Shown here: positions 41,126-42,950 of the stretch, one piece after another
Layout of the letters: each line of letters starts with the position of its first letter
Numbering within the stretch: position 1 is the first letter of the stretch
NCBI GenBank assembly: GCA_964477485.1
Contig: CAYZEE010000003.1
Location: 1-42,950, forward strand
Length of the DNA: 42,950 nucleotides
Direction of reading: 5' to 3'
Source of the DNA: CAYZEE01 sp964477485
GTDB taxonomy: Bacteria > Patescibacteriota > Microgenomatia > Levybacterales > UBA12049
Notes under the pieces: model-generated
Database searches by the model: none
Seen by the model: the letters and a program-made list of their open reading frames with translations, nothing else
Told to the model about the DNA's origin: nothing
Program-made: the position numbers and the translations under genes

Positions 41126-42334
41126 CGCGCGGCTTGCTGCAGTTTCTTCCAACAGTATATTAAAATTTGCAAATTGTTTTTTTGCAGTAAATTTCTTTTC
41201 AACTGTTCTGTAACCTGCCTTAATAAATCTATTCCTAACGGCTTTATTGTTAAGAATCCTTTCTATTTTTTGAGCTAGATCAATTGGGTCATTAGGCTGA
41301 ACAAGATAACCGCTGTACCCGTCGCTAATAATTTCAGGCATTCCGCCTGTCTTAGCACCAATAACAGGAAGCCCGCAGGCCATAGCTTCGATAAAAATTT
41401 GGCCGAGTGTTTCATTCTTTTCTGCAGGAAGAACGAGAACATCTGAGCCTCTATAAACATTTGGCATTTGGTCCAACTCAAACATTTTTACGATTGTTTT
41501 GTTTTCGATATTGTGAATTTTTATATAGCCATGAAGCATTTCATAAGCACTTTTAAACTCATTCTTCAAATTGTCCGACGCCTTTGCAACACCAATGACA
41601 AGGCGCAGTTTTGGAAAACGGGGAGATAGGCGTGAGAATGCCTCGATAAGATTTATCATCCCTTTTTCTTTCAGCATATTTTTGCTCCCTGTAATTATTC
41701 TTCCTGCGGTTAATACGATCTTTACGTCTTTTTCAAGGCCAAACTCTTTTTTAAGATTAAATGCGGAATCCGCAGCGGGGTTAAAATCAAGGGTATTTAC
41801 TCCTAAATAGTCTGTGGAAAGTTTATCGATGTCGGTTCCTTTTTGGAAACAATCTCCCGTCACACTTCTGCTCACGCAGCTTACGTGATCCCACATGAGT
41901 TCATTGGTAAGCGCTATCTGTAAGGGAGTTTCAGGATACATGTGTAAACGAAGCATAAGCGGTATTTTGTGAAGGGCAGCTATCATATTGAGTCTTAAGC
42001 TATACGCTGCAGGCGGACCAAAAAGAATATTCTCCGCACAAATTACGTCAATCTTATGCTCTTTTATAATATCTTCAACTAAATCCGAAAATCCTTGTGC
42101 TTTCTTGGCAATATCTGAGGCCGAACGCTTTTTGCGAGGGATAGAAAGATTAGTGTCATAGTAGATGGTCATATTCCCGTCTTTGGACTCATGACTTCTT
42201 TCGGTCGTTGGCAGTATAAGAAAGGTTTCTATATCTTTTTGAACTTTGAAATAATTTATGAGGTTTATAACGTAGCGTTCCACTCCCCCAATGCTTTCGA
42301 AAGGTGAATTTGGACTTATAAATAGTACTTTCAT
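41117..42334 (-). CDS. GT4-family glycosyltransferase
   Basis: 405 residues, GT-B fold. The N-terminal domain begins MKVLFISPNSPFESIGGVER, with the Gly-Gly nucleotide-sugar loop. The C-terminal domain has KIVLTAGRIITGSKNMLKEKG, then LPAEKNETLGQIFIEAMACG, whose two glutamates seven residues apart (in ETLGQIFIE) form the E-x7-E motif, and PVIGAKTGGMPEIISDG. It is a retaining transferase using a nucleotide sugar. The neighbouring GH13 enzyme suggests sugar or polymer metabolism (for example a trehalose- or glycogen-related pathway), but GT4 enzymes are too varied to name the product. No clear promoter or ribosome binding site seen. Confidence 0.87.
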   Translation of the reverse strand: MKVLFISPNSPFESIGGVERYVINLINYFKVQKDIETFLILPTTERSHESKDGNMTIYYDTNLSIPRKKRSASDIAKKAQGFSDLVEDIIKEHKIDVICAENILFGPPAAYSLRLNMIAALHKIPLMLRLHMYPETPLQIALTNELMWDHVSCVSRSVTGDCFQKGTDIDKLSTDYLGVNTLDFNPAADSAFNLKKEFGLEKDVKIVLTAGRIITGSKNMLKEKGMINLIEAFSRLSPRFPKLRLVIGVAKASDNLKNEFKSAYEMLHGYIKIHNIENKTIVKMFELDQMPNVYRGSDVLVLPAEKNETLGQIFIEAMACGLPVIGAKTGGMPEIISDGYSGYLVQPNDPIDLAQKIERILNNKAVRNRFIKAGYRTVEKKFTAKKQFANFNILLEETAASRALQ

Positions 42335-42488
42335 AGGAATATGGCCGTTTAAATGAATTGAGTAGTGAAAAGTTAAGGATGAGTACGATTTTACGTCTAA
42401 TCAGAATCGATTCAAAGTTAAGCAGGCGTATCGCTTATAATATAAGCTTGTTTCATCATAACAGGAAAAAGAAGTAAAGTCAACAAAA

Positions 42489-42857
42489 CTATAGGGTGAT
42501 AAGCTGAGGATAAGCGGAAATAACCCTACTTGCTTCATCGGAAAGATCTAGCTTATCTGTTTCTTTTAATGTAAAAAAATCAAGCAGTTGATGCTCCGAC
42601 CGTTGTATATCGTTCACGTTTTTATCGGTGAGTCTTACGTGGTAATAGTTTTCTGAAATGGTTTCTATGTTTTCTATTATTATTCCCATCTCTTTATATA
42701 CTTGGTTTTTTAAAGCCTTCTCAAAGGGAAAGTTTTTATTCTTAACAACAGTTACTAGATTCCAAGGATGTTTCTCGAAATCCAAAACGCCATTCTGCTT
42801 ATGCATTAGAAGTACTTTATTTTTGTAAGTTAAAAGAATTAAGCCAAGGTTATTCAT
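42489..42857 (-). CDS. Nudix-fold protein with partly degenerate Nudix box
   Basis: 122 residues. LGLILLTYKNKVLLMHKQNG and PWNLVTVVKNKNFPFEKALK start like a Nudix domain. The box region, EKALKNQVYKEMGI, keeps an upstream Glu and one Glu of the EE pair but has Lys-Asn where the RE should be. So it retains more of the motif than the 141-residue paralogue-type gene at 37358, yet catalysis is uncertain. Its -10 box lies 6 bases before the ATG. Only 93 bases remain to the right edge and they hold no further gene start. Confidence 0.58.
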   Translation of the reverse strand: MNNLGLILLTYKNKVLLMHKQNGVLDFEKHPWNLVTVVKNKNFPFEKALKNQVYKEMGIIIENIETISENYYHVRLTDKNVNDIQRSEHQLLDFFTLKETDKLDLSDEASRVISAYPQLITL

Positions 42858-42863
42858 AAGAAC

Positions 42864-42869
42864 ATTATA
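42864..42869 (-). promoter_or_regulatory. -10 box of the 122-residue Nudix-fold gene
   Basis: Minus-strand TATAAT, 6 bases before the ATG at 42857; no clear -35. Confidence 0.45.
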
Positions 42870-42950
42870 GTCTTATTAGGAAATAATATGTTGAGCTGTA
42901 CGGGTCACATACTTTTTGGAATCTTTGTCTCAATAAAACTAATAGGTGAC

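Noticed and set aside
1..42950. Alternative genetic code with TGA read as glycine
   Set aside because: TGA ends several complete genes at the expected place (hsdS, the GT87-like gene, the 1198-residue gene), and no gene needs TGA read-through.
1..42950. CRISPR array
   Set aside because: No regularly spaced 20-40 base repeats were seen; the only tandem repeats are short AT-rich ones.

Overview
The window looks like a chromosomal segment of an uncultivated low-GC bacterium, most likely of the Candidate Phyla Radiation (Patescibacteria, Microgenomates-like). The grounds are an AT-rich composition, compact operons with 1-4 base overlaps, many polyprenol-dependent membrane glycosyltransferases, and about ten genes whose sigma70-type -10 box lies only 6-9 bases before the start codon, as expected for leaderless mRNAs. 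TGA is used as a stop (for example at the end of hsdS), so the Gracilibacteria/SR1 code is excluded. The taxonomic call is an inference; no rRNA or ribosomal protein gene is present.

Layout. 1-6.7 kb (minus): envelope glycosylation cluster with a GT2 polyprenyl-phosphate sugar synthase, a GT87/MptB-like and two GT39-like membrane glycosyltransferases, and a partial YfhO-like protein. 6.8-10.5 kb (minus): multidrug export operon, MarR regulator, two HlyD-type adaptors and a 14-TM MFS pump, with a clear promoter and a palindromic operator. 10.6 kb: tRNA-Glu(CUC).

10.7-28.8 kb: an accessory block next to the tRNA gene. It opens with a large serine recombinase. Then come a VRR-NUC-like nuclease, large and small terminase subunits and a ParB-methyltransferase fusion (but no portal or capsid genes). 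Next is a complete type I restriction-modification operon (hsdM, hsdS, hsdR, YgjP-like metallopeptidase). A tightly overlapping three-gene module of unknown type follows: a PD-(D/E)XK nuclease, a 1198-residue nuclease/alpha-solenoid protein and a 178-residue partner. The block ends with an unknown gene and a promoter-driven structured RNA whose 3' end looks like a tRNA T-arm and acceptor. The three-gene module is the best candidate for an undescribed defence system.

28.8-43 kb: core-like genes. These are a DUF167 protein with an unannotated 33-codon leaderless ORF before it, an unknown acidic protein, Lon under a CIRCE-like operator, an MgtE_N/CBS protein paired with a non-canonical NRAMP transporter, and a secreted nuclease with a lamin-tail domain behind two small unknown proteins. 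They are followed by a COG4315 surface protein, two Nudix-fold proteins with degenerate Nudix boxes, an RRM protein plus DEAD-box helicase pair, a GH13 glucosidase and a GT4 glycosyltransferase.

No intergenic stretch exceeds 300 bases. I saw no rRNA, no CRISPR array, no insertion sequence with terminal repeats, and no convincing intrinsic terminator. All residue positions and motifs were read by eye; no database search was run.
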